The notes: generated from the letters alone by a model not told the origin. A stretch of 64,000 bases of DNA from Bemisia tabaci (GCF_918797505.1 NC_092800.1:2232001-2296000), one strand, 5' to 3'. Counted from the first letter of the stretch, positions 32,160-43,848 are shown. Made by a program: numbers and translations.

Positions 32160-33170
32160 GTAAATAATAATAGAAGAAGACATTATTAAAGAGAACATCA
32201 AAAGTGTATACCTGGTGCGCTTTTCTTACACAGAATATAATTTGCAATAAGTTTGCAACTTTTTTAAGGATTTTAGAGGTGGACAAAAATACGCTAGAAC
32301 TATGTTACGTGGTAATTACTATTTTGACAAAATATTTCAACCCGTCTCGCTATGTAAGTTTCATTATCATTCGAGCCCTAATTTCATGAATGAAATGAAA
32401 CCTATTAAAAAATATAGTAAAAAGAAAAATATCAATTGTGAACCTGCAGAGATGCATATCTTGGTTTGCGGCGTTGCAGACTTCCTGTCGTACTTTATTT
32501 CTACATGGAAAACTGCTGAACGTCATTTTTTACTTTCTCGCTCCCCTAGGGTAGAGAGGAAGTATTGTTTATAATTTCAGTGATTTTTCTTCTCTTTATA
32601 AGGAATATTTTGTTAACACTTCAAGGCAGGGGAAGGAGGCTTAATGAGACATAAGACAGAATAATTAAAGCTGTCACTTGCACCACCGAAAGACGCAAAA
32701 TTAGGAATTAGAATATTTTTACTCTGTGAATCCGAGATTTTGCCACCTTTTCTTTTTGGGCGCTTCTGGGTACCAGATGCGCCCTTTCCAACCGTTCGAC
32801 TCCCCCGATGTAACATGTACTATACTACATGCCCTTTTGCCTTATGGGTAATGACGCCATTCTGGTACACCCGGGAAAATTGGATTTTTTTCTGCATCTG
32901 GTATTCGTAAAAGTTTTCGTGAAATGTTTTGCTTTTAAGCATAACAATCTCGCACGGACGTATTACCTGGTTAAAGTATTTTAGGGCCTCCTTATGCTTT
33001 AAATACTTATATCCGAGGCAGTACTTTCAGATCGATTTGAAAATATTACGAACAGTCACGTGATCTCTTCATTTTAGTGACGTATTACTGTGCTACTTTG
33101 TGATTGGTTCATTTTCTTGGCGCAGCATCGACACGTCAGCTGTTTGCGGCATTGAGCGGAAGGTTTAAGG
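32160..33170. other. First intron, mostly unrecognised
   Basis: A half copy of the CGTATCTCGGTTTGCG MITE family is seen at about 32444-32520. The remainder shows no exon or bounded repeat. Confidence 0.35.
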
Positions 33171-33179
33171 TTATGTCAT

Positions 33180-33475
33180 GGACCAAGAGAATGAATAAGG
33201 ACCCCCAACTCCAGTTAGCGGAGACATTAGCGCTGCCGGCGTTCACGCCGTGAATATGGGTCCAGCCAGCGCCGATGTCACCGCCGGCCGGCCGGTCCCT
33301 CTCTTCTCCGCGACCCGCGCTTCCCCACCCACTGCTGAACTCCTCTTCACGCGGCCCCGCTCCCCCACGACCTGCGCGCCCTACCTCGCGGCGTCGCGAC
33401 GCCGCTGTCCGCTAGATCGCGTTGACGCACCAGCTTTAGAGGTTCCGCCGCTCTTTCCCGTCGTCTGATTTACAG
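33180..33475. other. GC-rich island, 0.6 kb before exon b
   Basis: This is a strongly CpG-rich block with a 72-codon open frame at 33250-33468. Exons a and b join cleanly without it, so it is not a constitutive exon. An alternative exon or regulatory island remains possible. Confidence 0.35.
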
Positions 33476-34089
33476 TGCATCCTTTATGTTTCCATTCACC
33501 ACCAACTTAGATTCATCACAAAGTACTTGTGGAAAGTTTCAGATCTTCGCGATCAATCTGAAATTTTAAGGGTTTTGCGGTTAAAGAATCTCAATTTAAA
33601 TTCCAGCTTCGTCAGTCTTAGGGTACAAAGCAAGGCGGATAAAGAATGGTGGTCGCATTTCGATTTTGGCTGCCATCTTGAAGCGTTGTGACGTCAGGAG
33701 GGTACGGGTTATGCCGTGCAATCCGAGGTTGAGTCGGCCCCCCCGGCCTCGGCCAGCCCATGTACCCGATGTACCCGATACCGTGTGACGTCCAGAGGGT
33801 ACGAAATGCGACCACCATTCTTTATCCGCCTTGGGTACAAAGGTTGGTGGTAATATGCTACGTCAAAGAAGCGCCCTTCAACGCTTGGGCGTTGGAACTG
33901 CTTGTTTGTAATTTTTTCCGTACCAATGTTTAAAAAATCGCAATATTTGCCGTCACTTGTCGCGACCCGTGTTTCTCTCCCTCCCACTTGAATTCGACCC
34001 TGCATGTAGGTAGCAATCCATGTTTTTACATGATCCACATTTTCCCAAACGATGAAGTTTGCTCATTAAGTCATTATTTCTGCTTGCAG

Positions 34090-34299
34090 TGATAAAGAAC
34101 TGAGTCACGGTGCCATCGTCTACGCTGGAGGTCAGAATCTGACGTTATTAGCAAGATACTGCAAGGACAGTATCCCCCGATCTTGCGACCATTCAATCCT
34201 ACGAAATCACTCGAGGCCTTGTTCACGGGCGGAAAGCTTCTTGTCGTCCGCTGACACCCTTACGCTTGACTTCAAAGTCGCTGAATCTACATCACTCAG
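34090..34299 (+). CDS. CUB-domain protein, internal exon b
   Basis: This 210-bp exon lies between the acceptor TTCTGCTTGCAG (ending 34089) and the donor AG|GTATTT (34300). Both ends are phase 2. Read in the frame set by the previous exon, it is open throughout and encodes DKELSHGAIVYAGGQNL, then YCKDSIPRSCDH, then LTLDFKVAEST. The Cys spacing and the hydrophobic beta-strand pattern near the end (LTLDF) are typical of the second half of a CUB domain. The frame lacks a usable start codon, so simple ORF lists miss this exon. The next exon continues as SLRPVSFRALYEFVDL, which closes the domain. Extracellular location is inferred from the Cys-rich fold. Confidence 0.75.
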
Positions 34300-34352
34300 G
34301 TATTTCTTCATTCTTTCCCCGCTCATTTAACCTAGCGCATTGAGAAAAACTC

Positions 34353-34522
34353 CAGTGGCGTGGCGTGAATTGCGATATATCAATTGTTATGCCATTTAAA
34401 CACATGATAAAGAATCGATTATTAAGGTGTCCGCTGCGAACACCCTGTTTATCGATCCTTATCTATAGGTTTAAATGGCCGATCAGTCGATATATCGCAA
34501 AGCACGCCACGCCACGCCACTG
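34353..34522. mobile_element. hAT-like MITE (CAGTGGCGTGGCG family)
   Basis: The ends CAGTGGCGTGGCGTG and CACGCCACGCCACTG are intact, with one extra ACGCC unit at the right. Flanks AAAAACTC (34345-34352) and GAAAACTC (34523-34530) differ at one base. It sits 53 bp after the exon b donor. Confidence 0.85.
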
Positions 34523-34529
34523 GAAAACT

Positions 34530-35300
34530 CATATTGGTTTTAACATGAATTTTGCTTGTAAGTTGCACGAAGTTCTGCTTGTGTCAAAATGTGTTCTCTA
34601 ATTGCACCGAGGCCAGAATAAAATTGAGGGGTTAGGTGCAAAAAAGGCCCGAGTAGCAAAATCACGGTTCCTCAAAGCAGGGATTGGATATTTCATTACG
34701 GTACCAGTTTGTTACATTATCAGGTATAACATTGGTTGAGGTAAAAAAAAAGTTAGTCACATCGTCAAGTTTCAGTAAGCATGATTAATAGACAGAAAGA
34801 TCCTGTTGGAAATGAGAAAGAATAGTAATAGAAAAGGTACACTTTGGCCATTTTCGCATAAAACGACTAATTTGAGAAGTACACTTGTGTTTAAATGCCT
34901 GATACTTGGGCCGTTTTTACATAGAATCACTTATACTTGGGATTAACCTACGTGAGATGCAAATACGGGGTTCCAAAAAAAAAAGAAAACAAAACATTGA
35001 AAGAAAAAGTTGATTTTTTTTAAAAACGGTGCATAAAAATTGAAAATTTGTCCACATAATAATGACAATAATGCTCGGGTCATTTTTGCACCTGTTTCAT
35101 CAATTATGTGAATAAGGCAAGTAAGGTATAAGAACTACATTTTGCAATAAGGATATGAAAAAACGGATACGTAGTGGTTGTTTTGTGTCTCCTCTAGCCT
35201 TGTATACCAATTTGTCTTTTGTATTTTAGTGTGTTTTGCAATAAGACAATACTATTTCTGGCTTATAACCAAAGTACCTCTCTGTGTAGGGAAACCGATA
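34530..35300. other. Intron b, AT-rich, nothing recognised
   Basis: No exon or bounded repeat was recognised. Confidence 0.35.
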
Positions 35301-35313
35301 GCACTTGAGTCTA

Positions 35314-35602
35314 TAGCCCTGGATGGACGATCAAATTCCGAACCAATTCCGATCAAAGTAGACATGCTGATGACTGGTGGTCACCATCTACCATCAAATT
35401 TTGACGGGCCGCACTTTTTTGTTCAAAGTAAGATCAGAACGGAGTGCCACCATTCATCATTTCCTGCCAAGGGAAACATTTCTGCCAAGTTTTCATTTTA
35501 AAATGAAGCAAATTAATGAGTTTAAGAATGATGACTCCCGACCCTTTGATGCTACTTTGATCGGAATTGGTTCGGGAATTTGATCGTCTATCCAGGGCTG
35601 TT
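35314..35602. mobile_element. Fold-back MITE, CCTGGATNGACGATCAAATTC ends
   Basis: The left arm CCTGGATGGACGATCAAATT, with CCAATTCCGATCAAAGTA, returns inverted at the right. A diverged copy in the other orientation is at about 63480-63750. Confidence 0.75.
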
Positions 35603-35999
35603 TTCAAAATGATATTTTGATTTTTTAAAAAATAAAAAAAATACTGAGCCTTTCGCGAGAGAGAAAATGAATGAAAATCGAAAATGTGTATAAATCGGAT
35701 TAATTCTGCTTCGAGAACAATCAACATGCAGCGCAAAATGTGGCACAAACGCTTGGTTTCCGACAAACTTTTGCTCGAAAACGACAAATAACCGAACCGT
35801 TTAGTCTCCTGCTGTACACAACTCCAGCCAAGGGATTCCCATGGCAACTAAACGGTCCAATTGTTAAAAGCTGAGCTTTCGCTTTGGTGAAAAACTTTCT
35901 AACGAAGAGGAGACGTTGATGCAGTTGATGCAGCTTTTCGCAGCGGCGGGAAATCGAGGCTCGACTCTTACGTCAATGGTAACGAGTTTATGTTTTTGT

Positions 36000-36770
36000 T
36001 TAGTCGTCCCGGATTTGTTCTTCGTTGGAATTACCGTTCGCTCAGCGTAAACAGTTCAAGCTTGATTGGAGCAGTAAGTTTTGTGCCGGCTTAATAGAAC
36101 GAAAACCGGATAATTGCTTCCTGTATATCTGAGGTGGAAAAGTTAAACCGCGGTAAAGCTTTACTCGGATAATGGTATGAGCTTCTCCGAAATAATTACC
36201 GTGGTCAGCACCGAAAGCACCAATCATTCTTCTTTTCCTTTTTTAAAAAATGCAATACGCCCTTCTACTGCGGTAAATGGATCGAATCAGGCATTATTGG
36301 CGGGACTTTAATGAACTGATTGATTCTTTTATTTGTAGTGATTTTTTATTTATTTAAATAAAATCTGGTTTACACGGAAATAAATACGTAATTGTCAAAC
36401 ACCTGGCTAATTTAATTCAAACCTTCCTTAATCGTATCGTGAAAGATTCGGCGGATTTAGTTAAGGCTGCTCCGGCTCGTGAACATATTTACGCCGTAAG
36501 CAGGTACCAATTGACGTGAATGATTCAATGAGACTGCATAAAACACTCTTACTGCTAACAATATTTTGTTTGGCAATCTAAAGGAAATGACGCAATTCCA
36601 ATTGAAGTAGTAAGGAATTCTTCAATAAAAATTTGAAGGACAGGGGTTAACTCATGCAGAGCCTTAGGTAATATGCGTCCCGTTCTAACTTGCAAAATCC
36701 ATTACAAAGTGTAACTCCCATCATCAACATATCAGAAGAAACCATTTTCCGGATATTTATTGGTCTCTAG
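36000..36770. other. Intron b, nothing recognised
   Basis: No exon or bounded repeat was recognised. Confidence 0.35.
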
Positions 36771-36799
36771 GATGCTTCGAATTTTCCCTTTGATGGGAC

Positions 36800-37060
36800 C
36801 CGCAGCGAAAAACTTGCAACGTCGTAACTTGAGGTATGAATGTTTCTTACCTCACCGTAAGTGATGAGGAGATGTGTAACTGCACACGCGCTAGGCTGTG
36901 CATTCAGCGGCAATCGTGATCCTCTGCCATCAAGTCCAGGCAATACTCTTGAAGGCGCTCCAAGCAACTATTCCACCTTACATGTATTGCACAGTATCAG
37001 ACGAAAATGCAGGCGCGCTAGCGTATGTGAATTGATTGGTATCGTTCACTGAACATATTT
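36800..37060 (+). repeat. Repeat copy related to 56548-56780
   Basis: Shared blocks are AAACTTGCAACGTCG, ACTGCACACG, GAAGGCGCTCC and TATTGCACAGTATC-like sequence, ending near GATTGGTATCGTT. It ends about 180 bp before exon c. Confidence 0.5.
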
Positions 37061-37240
37061 TTAAAGGGATATTAGTGTTGATTTCGTATTGTTCTCAAAT
37101 AAGTTAAACAGTTAGAGAAGACACTAACACATAGCAATAGATTCAGCAATTTTTTACACCATTAGTTTAATTTCAGCTATTAAATTGATCACTATGAACC
37201 TTCCACTTTTACCATAACCATGGGATTTTCTTTGCCACAG

Positions 37241-37426
37241 GCCTGTCTCGTTCAGAGCTTTGTACGAGTTCGTGGATTTGCACCAAGATGGTGATCCCTG
37301 GGGTTCAGGACCCTGCTCTCGGCGGTTTCAGAGCAAGACCCAACAGTTACAACCACAGCAGCCACACAAGTTCCGCTCGCCACGAAATGTCTTCCTTTTC
37401 GGAAGAGGAGGCGCTACAAATCTCAG
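37241..37426 (+). CDS. CUB-domain protein, internal exon c
   Basis: The acceptor is TTTCTTTGCCACAG (ending 37240) and the donor is AG|GTTTGT (37427). Entry and exit are both phase 2. The exon encodes PVSFRALYEFVDL, the last strands of the first CUB-like domain, then a linker GDPWGSGP, then CSRRFQS and FRSPRNVFLFGRGG, which begin the second CUB domain (first Cys plus the SPR/GG turn). A polar Gln-rich insert (TQQLQPQQ) lies between the Cys and the SPR motif. Joining to the next exon gives TNLSCVFRFEG, placing the second CUB cysteine just after the junction. Two repeat families begin about 300 bp downstream. Confidence 0.78.
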
Positions 37427-37739
37427 GTTTGTCCGACTAAAATTTCACCGACTATTTTTGTCCGTCTTCTAGAGCGCAAACGTTGGATGAAACGACTCCT
37501 CTTACGGAATGTTCACCTGTGCCGAAGATTCGTTTTTGGAGCGGGAAGCTTTAAAAAACGTATATTTCTTACGCAGATTGTGAAGTTAGGCGTGTATCTC
37601 AAACTTTTCCAATGCGCTCTTCGTGATTTGTGAGCCATTTACTACAAGGAGCAACTCTTCCTTTTGCTCTAACTGAAGTTTGCAACAGGCCCATTCTTGC
37701 AATTGCTTCTGCTCTCACTCCTCCTTTTCGCCCCAACCC

Positions 37740-37985
37740 AAAGTAGCAGTGATCGTGATAAATAGCGATTTTACCGGTTGGTTATCGCAATTATATCGGT
37801 GGCAATTTATCGCGATATAATCGAATCAAAAATTGAGAAATATAAAGCGATTAAATCCCTATATATCGCAATTTTTGATTCGATAAAATTGCGATCGATT
37901 TTCGTCAGTAAAATCGAGATTAAGTCGCCATTTACTGCGATTTTTATTTCGATAATATCGTGATTTTCCGAGCTATAAAATCGAG
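37740..37985. repeat. ATCGCGATA-rich fold-back repeat
   Basis: AGTAGCAGTGATCGTGAT starts a block rich in TATCGCGATATAATCG and AAATTGCGATCGATTTTCGT. A sister copy, interrupted, is at 39894-40440. Confidence 0.6.
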
Positions 37986-38189
37986 GATACTACCTCAGAT
38001 GTTAATGATCCTAGAAATTTATCGTTGTTAACATTGCAACATTTATATCGATTTTCCGTTGAAAAATGTCACTTCGGACTCAGCATCTGGAGCCTGATTG
38101 TTGAAAATGTCGGCATGACAAGACTCGAAAATCGACATATTACATGGTGCAGATATGTCTTAACTTGCTGGCATAGCCAGTTAAAGTTT

Positions 38190-38475
38190 CAACAATGGAG
38201 ATGTTGCATGTGTAAGAAATTAGCGATTTGACTGTTGATTCTTATGTAAAAGTTCGCGAGAAACACGATGGTGCCAATGGTTTTCTCTGAAATCAACTCC
38301 CAAGCTCAAAAAAAGCTCTCAAGTTGAGGCCAAAATGGAGGGGATATCCCACGCTATCCTGAGAGTCCACCTCTACATCAAGACAAACTCTCCATGCAAA
38401 GATAGGGAGCAAATACATTAGCAGTGATGCTGTGTCTTCAGTTGTGGAGTCCTCAAATAAAGTGGCAGCCCTGTC
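38190..38475 (-). repeat. Inverted copy of the TGTATTTGCTCCCTATC repeat
   Basis: It is the reverse complement of the start of the 17020 copy and abuts the forward copy at 38475-39140, making a head-to-head pair. Confidence 0.7.
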
Positions 38476-39140
38476 AATGTATTTGCTCCCTACCCTTTGC
38501 ATGAAGAGTTTGTCTTGATGTAGAGGTGAACTCTTAGGGAAGGGTGGGATATCCTCTCCATTTTGGCCTCAACTTGAGAGCTTCTTTTGCGCTTGGGAGT
38601 TGATTTCAGAGAAAACCAGTGGCACCATCGTGTTTCTCGCGAACTTTTACATGAGAATCAGTAGTCAAATCGCAAATTCCTCACACATGCTTGGAGGACA
38701 AGGCGTATAAGTGCAGTTTTTGCTATTTTGAGAAACACGTGTTTGAAGTTTCGAAATTACATGGATTCTTAAGACAGGAAGAAAGTTTAAATTGACTTTT
38801 TGATGCGTTTAAGCAAATGAGCAAATTTGAAACAAGGATATGTGTGCAGGAATGTTGCATTAACTCTTAAGATCTGTCATTCCATCGATCTTATGCATCG
38901 AAGAAGATGCGGCATGACGGTTCCGATATCTAAACTTGGCAGATTTGAAAACGCCTTCAATTGTGACGTGATACCGCCCGCATTCTGGAGAGTACGAATA
39001 GTTGTATCATTGCGCCTTACGAACACGACGGAAGATAAACATTGAGGAAGCCTCCACAATGGCCTTGTCGGTATTTCTCTGTCATTTTTGCATTTTTGCA
39101 ACAGTCCAATCGCAAATTCCTCACACATGCAACATCTCCA
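38475..39140 (+). repeat. Forward copy of the TGTATTTGCTCCCTATC repeat
   Basis: It is collinear with 17020-17640 and ends CATGCAACATCTCCATTAGG, about 300 bp before exon d. Confidence 0.7.
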
Positions 39141-39214
39141 TTAGGCTGCTGTCCTAATCTCAGCTCCTTCTACCCTTCTTACCTCTCCTCCCTCTACTTC
39201 TCTGCCTCTCCTCA

Positions 39215-39375
39215 TTGCCGGATCCAGCAAATTGGCAACATTGTCTTTCCTCCATTTAAATGCATGGAAATGTATCGATACTTGGGAGGGGCCAGGTGCT
39301 CCGACAAGAATCGATTATTTGGCATAGGCTTAAATGGAGGAAATCCGGTGTTGCCAAATCTCCGCCTCCGCCTCT
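39215..39375. mobile_element. MITE, GGCAAC...GTTGCC ends
   Basis: ATTGGCAACATTGTCTTTCC, GGGGCCAGGTGCTCCGACAAG and CCGGTGTTGCCAAAT match a copy at 51795-51965. The inverted termini resemble GATCCAGCAAATTGGCAAC and GTTGCCAAATCTCCGCC. Confidence 0.6.
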
Positions 39376-39453
39376 CCTGATGCTACTGCTCCTCCTAATT
39401 CTTCCAATCCACCTCTTTCACCGCAACTAACTCTAGGTGTTGGATTGTTGCAG

Positions 39454-39880
39454 CTGCGTGTTCCGCTTCGAGGGCCAGAAGGGCGAGAAGGTGCGGATCA
39501 CTCTGCTGCAGGTGGCGACGGGGAACCGGTCGGACTGCGCGACGCGGCCGAACCCGGACAGCGGGCACCTGCAGTGCATCGGCGGGGCGTCGGCGACGGT
39601 GCGGCTCTCGGAGCACCCGTTCGCGCACTCGCCGCCGCTCCCGCGGGACTGCCTCTGCTCCGGCGCCGACGCCCACCTCCCGCTTGTCTTCGAGAGCAGC
39701 AGCCACGTCGTCCACGTTGAGCTCCGCGCCGACCGCATGTCCGCCAGCGACGACTACCGCGGCATCCACTTCGAAGGCACCTACGAGTTCCTCCGCCCGC
39801 CCGTCTGCACCCGCCCGCACAGGTTCCTCGGCTCCAGCGGACAGATCCACTTCCAGGCGCCTCATCGCACCCCCGAAGAG
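39454..39880 (+). CDS. CUB-domain protein, internal exon d (largest)
   Basis: This 427-bp exon has the acceptor GGATTGTTGCAG (ending 39453) and a near-consensus donor GAG|GTAAGA (39881). It enters in phase 2 and leaves in phase 0. It encodes CVFRFEGQKGEKVRITLLQV, DCATRPNPDSG, LQCIGG, PRDCLCSGAD, ASDDYRGIHFEGTYEFL, then VCTRPHRFLGSSG. This is the body of the second CUB domain (Cys pair, acidic DD loop, closing G-x-Y-E-F strand) followed by the start of a third. It is strongly GC-rich at third positions, unlike the surrounding introns. A long minus-strand frame over 39395-39901 is its shadow. The exon is hemmed in by repeats: a MITE lies at about 39215-39375 and another begins about 14 bp after the donor. 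Confidence 0.88.
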
Positions 39881-39893
39881 GTAAGAACCCTCG

Positions 39894-40440
39894 GCACCCA
39901 AGTAGCAGTGATCACGATCAATAGCGATTTTATCGGTTGGTTATCGCGATGATATCGGTGGCAATATATCGTCACCTTCCAGGCAAAGTATCACAAGCGT
40001 CATGCGACGTTTAAAAATTTCCGCCGCCATTTTATTTCTTTACTGAGAAATTGTTGGTTGAATCTCTGTTAGGAAATTTCACTAAATTTTATCGGCAGCA
40101 CAAAGACAATTCAGCGAAATTTTCGGACAGCTTCGTTGAACAATTTCTCTGTAAAAAAATAAAATGGCGGCGGAATTTTTAAACGTCGCATGGCGCTTGT
40201 GATACTTTGCCTGGAAGGTGACGATATATCGAGATATTATCGTATTAAAAATTGCGATACATGGCAATTAAATCGCTACACATCGCAATTTTTGGTTCGA
40301 TAGAATCGTGATCGATTTTCGTCGATGAAATCGAGATTAAATCTCCGTTTATCGCGATAAATTATTGGGCAATGCAAGTGCGAAAAATTGCAATATATAG
40401 CGATTTTTCCGTTGAGAAATCCTACTCGGGCAATCTAACG
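39894..40440. repeat. ATCGCGATA-rich repeat interrupted by a fold-back
   Basis: It starts 14 bp after the exon d donor. It is collinear with 37740-37985 but split by the element at about 39972-40226. Confidence 0.65.
39972..40226. mobile_element. Nested fold-back, CGTCACCTTCCAGGCAAAG ends
   Basis: The arms CGTCACCTTCCAGGCAAAGT and ACTTTGCCTGGAAGGTGACG are perfect over about 40 bp. ATATAT is found on both sides, a possible 6-bp target duplication. Confidence 0.75.
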
Positions 40441-40729
40441 TTGAGAATCTGATTCCTTGTAAAAATTGGCGATAGGAGGTGCGTTTCAATATATTCGTAC
40501 CATAGGAATTCTTATAGCCGGCTAAAGAAGGCAATAGAAAATCATATAGCTGGCTGTAGAAAGCGGAGCAAATCATATGGTCGGGCTATACGAAGGGATA
40601 AAAAAATATACAGTCGGGCTATGGTTCTTATCGCTGAGGTGTACAGTTTATCGTCTGGCTGTTGCTTTTTCGCCATCGGCTATGAAAGGCTATAAGAAAT
40701 TGTGTTGAAATTCGTGTGTTTTGGAAATC

Positions 40730-41250
40730 ATTAAGTTTGATACGGAATCACCTTAACATTTACAAAACAAATATTATATTTTCCTTTAATACATATTTTT
40801 TTTTTCATCAATTAAAATGAGAATAATCCATACAGAGCGTGCAAACATTTCAATATCATGAGTTGGAAAACGCTGACTCCGCGAGATCAAATATTAGAGC
40901 CTAACACAAAACGGAGCGGCGCGGCGGCGCACTGGCGCCCACAAACCTAACAGGATACTTCACGCATTGCGCAATGCGTGAAGTATCCTGTTAGGTTTGT
41001 AGGCGCCAATGCGCGTCGTGATCTAACCGGCCGCCCGTCGCTCTGCAGCGTGCCACGGCGCATCAAGCAATTATTTCACAACAGAGGTGTTGCACAGTAT
41101 CATACGAGATTGAAAGCACTCCAACATATTAGGAATGACAGGCATCCTTCAAAATTACGGAGTTTTCCTCGCAAAATAAATCAAGATACTACGGCCCAAA
41201 AAGAGAGCGTTAGTCCAAAAACTCACTGAGTCCTATAGCATCCGTAATTA
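40730..41250 (+). repeat. Full 550-bp repeat with GCGTGAAGTATCCTGTTAGG palindrome
   Basis: This is the reference copy of the family interrupted at 29041/31786. The palindromic core at 40930-41010 is followed by TGCCACGGCGCATCAAGCAA and the TTGCACAGTATCATACGAG block. Confidence 0.75.
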
Positions 41251-42250
41251 GTAACGTTTAGCATACACTTAATCGCCATCGGCTATAAAAGGCTATAAGA
41301 AATTGTTTAGCCGGCTATAGAAGCTATTGGAAATCTTATAGCCGGCTGTAGGTCTATGGTATTTTGGCACACAGATTCTACTGCCAATTTTTACCAGGGA
41401 TATTATAATTTGGCGGTGAGCGGATTATTGGCATCGACGGACAAGGCAATAGACAAAGGGAGAATAAAGGGAGAAAATAGAGCAACCCTATAGACTGATT
41501 TAGTAACTGTGTCGTTCGATGTAATATCGAAATCTTAGCTCAAACCAGAACAAACTAACATAACCTCATTTGCGAATTCTCCATGAATTAATTGTGTTAA
41601 TTTATGACATTTTAGTCATAGACCGGTCATCATAAATCAATTAAGGACCCATTAAGCATATAAAGCATTTTGATTGTACAAAACGCTAGGGCACAATTTA
41701 CCACCATCAAGCAAAGGGTTCGAATCAGGAAGAATGTTATGAGCTTTTTACATTTAAACCATGCCGTAGCCGCTAAATTAGTCTATTGGTGAAAGCAGGT
41801 CGTTGCAGTGGACAAATCGGGTAAGTAATAGACTGACCAACGGCCACCGATGAGAGACCCTATAGTTAGTCCATCATTTTACCTTTTAAACACAATCACC
41901 CGTTTCAGCCGACAGGATCGTTTTATTTTCCACTTTTCCTCTTCGTATATGGTTTTCTGTATAAATTTCAATAATTAGCCCACAATGTCTGACTTCACTT
42001 GGTTTTTTCTTCCATTCGAATTCGTATTCAAAACAGAGTTCTTCACTGCGTTTAAGTTGCTCTTTGAACCGTTTGGATCGAAGATTTTACAGCTATTGTG
42101 CATACCAATCATTTAATTCCTATGACAGCTGACTTAGTTTAAAATAGAGGCTTGTAAGGTTAACTTGAAGCAACTAGCGTCGTGACGTAACTTTTTACTC
42201 CCGGGCAATACTTAATACCAAAAAAAAATTCCTTCAATTATTTTACCGTC

Positions 42251-42930
42251 ATTTGGACTGCGTTCAGCAGAAAAGAACCAAGCCACATCCGCTATTGCCA
42301 AATTTAATCGGGCAGATTAGTTTTTTTACATGAAAACGACTGTGTGGATTTTTGTGCGAATTTCAGTGAATTTTCTGCAAAAAGCGAGGGAAATTCCTTA
42401 AAATTCTCAGGAAAATCTGCAAAAACGCTCTCTTGTATTAAATCAAATTACCAGGTTAAGTTTGGCAATACCTAATGTGGCTTGATTCACTGAAAAAAAA
42501 TCTCGGTGTATTTACTAAGAAAAGGGTAAAATTACCAAGAAATCAGGGTTCTATTTGATCTCAGTTTTTTCTTGGTAAAATCACCATCTATGGAATTGGT
42601 AATTTTACCGAGAAATCTCGGTAAAATTATTGAACTTTCTCGGTAATTTTACTGGACCTTGGTAAAAACGACAATATTTTTTATCGACTGTGGTAGAATT
42701 ACCGAGATAAAATGGCAAAGTTACCAGGAATTGATTACCAATAAAAGTGATATTCTTACCTGAAAAAACAGTAAACATACCGGTTTTTAGGTAAGCTTAT
42801 CAGTCTGTCTCGGTAAAATTACCAATAATTGGTAAAAAAAAGTGAAATGGTGAAGGTACCAACGGACCTTGGTAAAAACGCCGAGAATTTTTTTTCAGTG
42901 TTCCTTTCTGCTAAACTCAGTCCATTTGTG
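42251..42930. mobile_element. GCCACATCCGCTATTGCC MITE interrupted by a 413-bp element
   Basis: The left half (GGACTGCGTTCAGCAGAAAAG, AACCAAGCCACATCC) and right half (TTCCTTTCTGCTAAACTCAG) flank the insertion at 42488-42900. Intact relatives are at 44009-44272, 44366-44625 and 51466-51715. Confidence 0.7.
42488..42900 (+). mobile_element. 413-bp element, CACTGAAAAAAAA ends, copy 1
   Basis: The ends CACTGAAAAAAAATCTCGG and CCGAGAATTTTTTTTCAGTG are inverted. The body is rich in GGTAAAATTACC-type motifs. Copy 2 (43436-43848) has exactly the same length in the opposite orientation. Confidence 0.85.
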
Positions 42931-42939
42931 CCAATAAAA

Positions 42940-43340
42940 TAAAGAAAAAGTACGAAAATACCCCCTCGTTCAAATAAACCCTCGCATTTCGGAGACTCTG
43001 CCTCCGAACGCGATCCGAGTCTCGAGAACCGGATCTGAATATTGCTTTCGCCCCAGATCATTTGGCTCCCGTGTGCCGGGCGCCGGTGCGTTGGGCTCCC
43101 GGGTGCCGTTCGTTTACCCGCGGAGGTTTTTTCCGGTCTCACATGGGCGAGCATGGAAATAACTTATGTCGGTGCGCGAGCCCGGCTAACGAGTGGGCGA
43201 GAAGGATACTCCGCCGAGATTTCCATGGCTGAGCCGGCGGGAAACGCGATGATCCTGCCACGGCCATCCCGGGAGTTTTCTAAAGGGTGATGTCGGGGGA
43301 ATAAATTCTAACTGGAGGAGCGAGGATGAGAACCCCGGCC
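42940..43340. other. GC-rich unique block between the two 413-bp elements
   Basis: Higher GC than the flanks with several non-domain frames on both strands. No repeat copy was seen elsewhere in the window. Confidence 0.35.
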
Positions 43341-43435
43341 CCGTTTTCCTCCTTGAACAGGACCTCCCGTGTTGCCAACTTGGATTGTAAACGCACATGC
43401 ATGGATTCTTAGGTGTGACCTATACTGTCGTACTA

Positions 43436-43848
43436 CACTGAAAAAAAATTCTCGGCGTTCTTACCAAGGTCCGTTGGTACCTTTACCATCTCATTTCTTT
43501 TACAAATTATTGGTAATTTTACCAAGACAGGCTGATAAGCGTACCTAAAAACCGGTATGTTTACTGTTTTTTCAGGTAAGAATATCACTTTTATTGGTAA
43601 TCAATTCCCGGTAACTTTGCCATTTTATCTCGGTAATTCTACCACAGTCGATAAAAAATATTGGCGTTTTTACCAAGGTCCAGTAAAATTACCGAGAAAG
43701 TTCAATAATTTTACCGAGATTTCTCGGTAAAATTACCAATTCCATAGGTGGTGATTTTACCAAGAAAAAACTGAGATCAAATAGAACCCTGAATTCTTGG
43801 TAATTTTACCCTTTTCTTAGTAAATACACCGAGATTTTTTTTTCAGTG
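43436..43848 (-). mobile_element. 413-bp element, copy 2 (inverted)
   Basis: It is the reverse complement of 42488-42900 with few differences. A 26-bp direct repeat starting TAGGTGTGACCTATACTGTC flanks it (43410-43435 and 43849-43874). Confidence 0.85.

Noticed and set aside
39395..39901. 168-codon minus-strand frame
   Set aside because: It is the antisense shadow of GC-rich exon d. The plus frame has matched splice sites and CUB motifs.
42488..42900. Assignment of the CACTG-A8 element to Transib
   Set aside because: CACTG ends are suggestive, but neither copy shows a 5-bp GC-rich target duplication.
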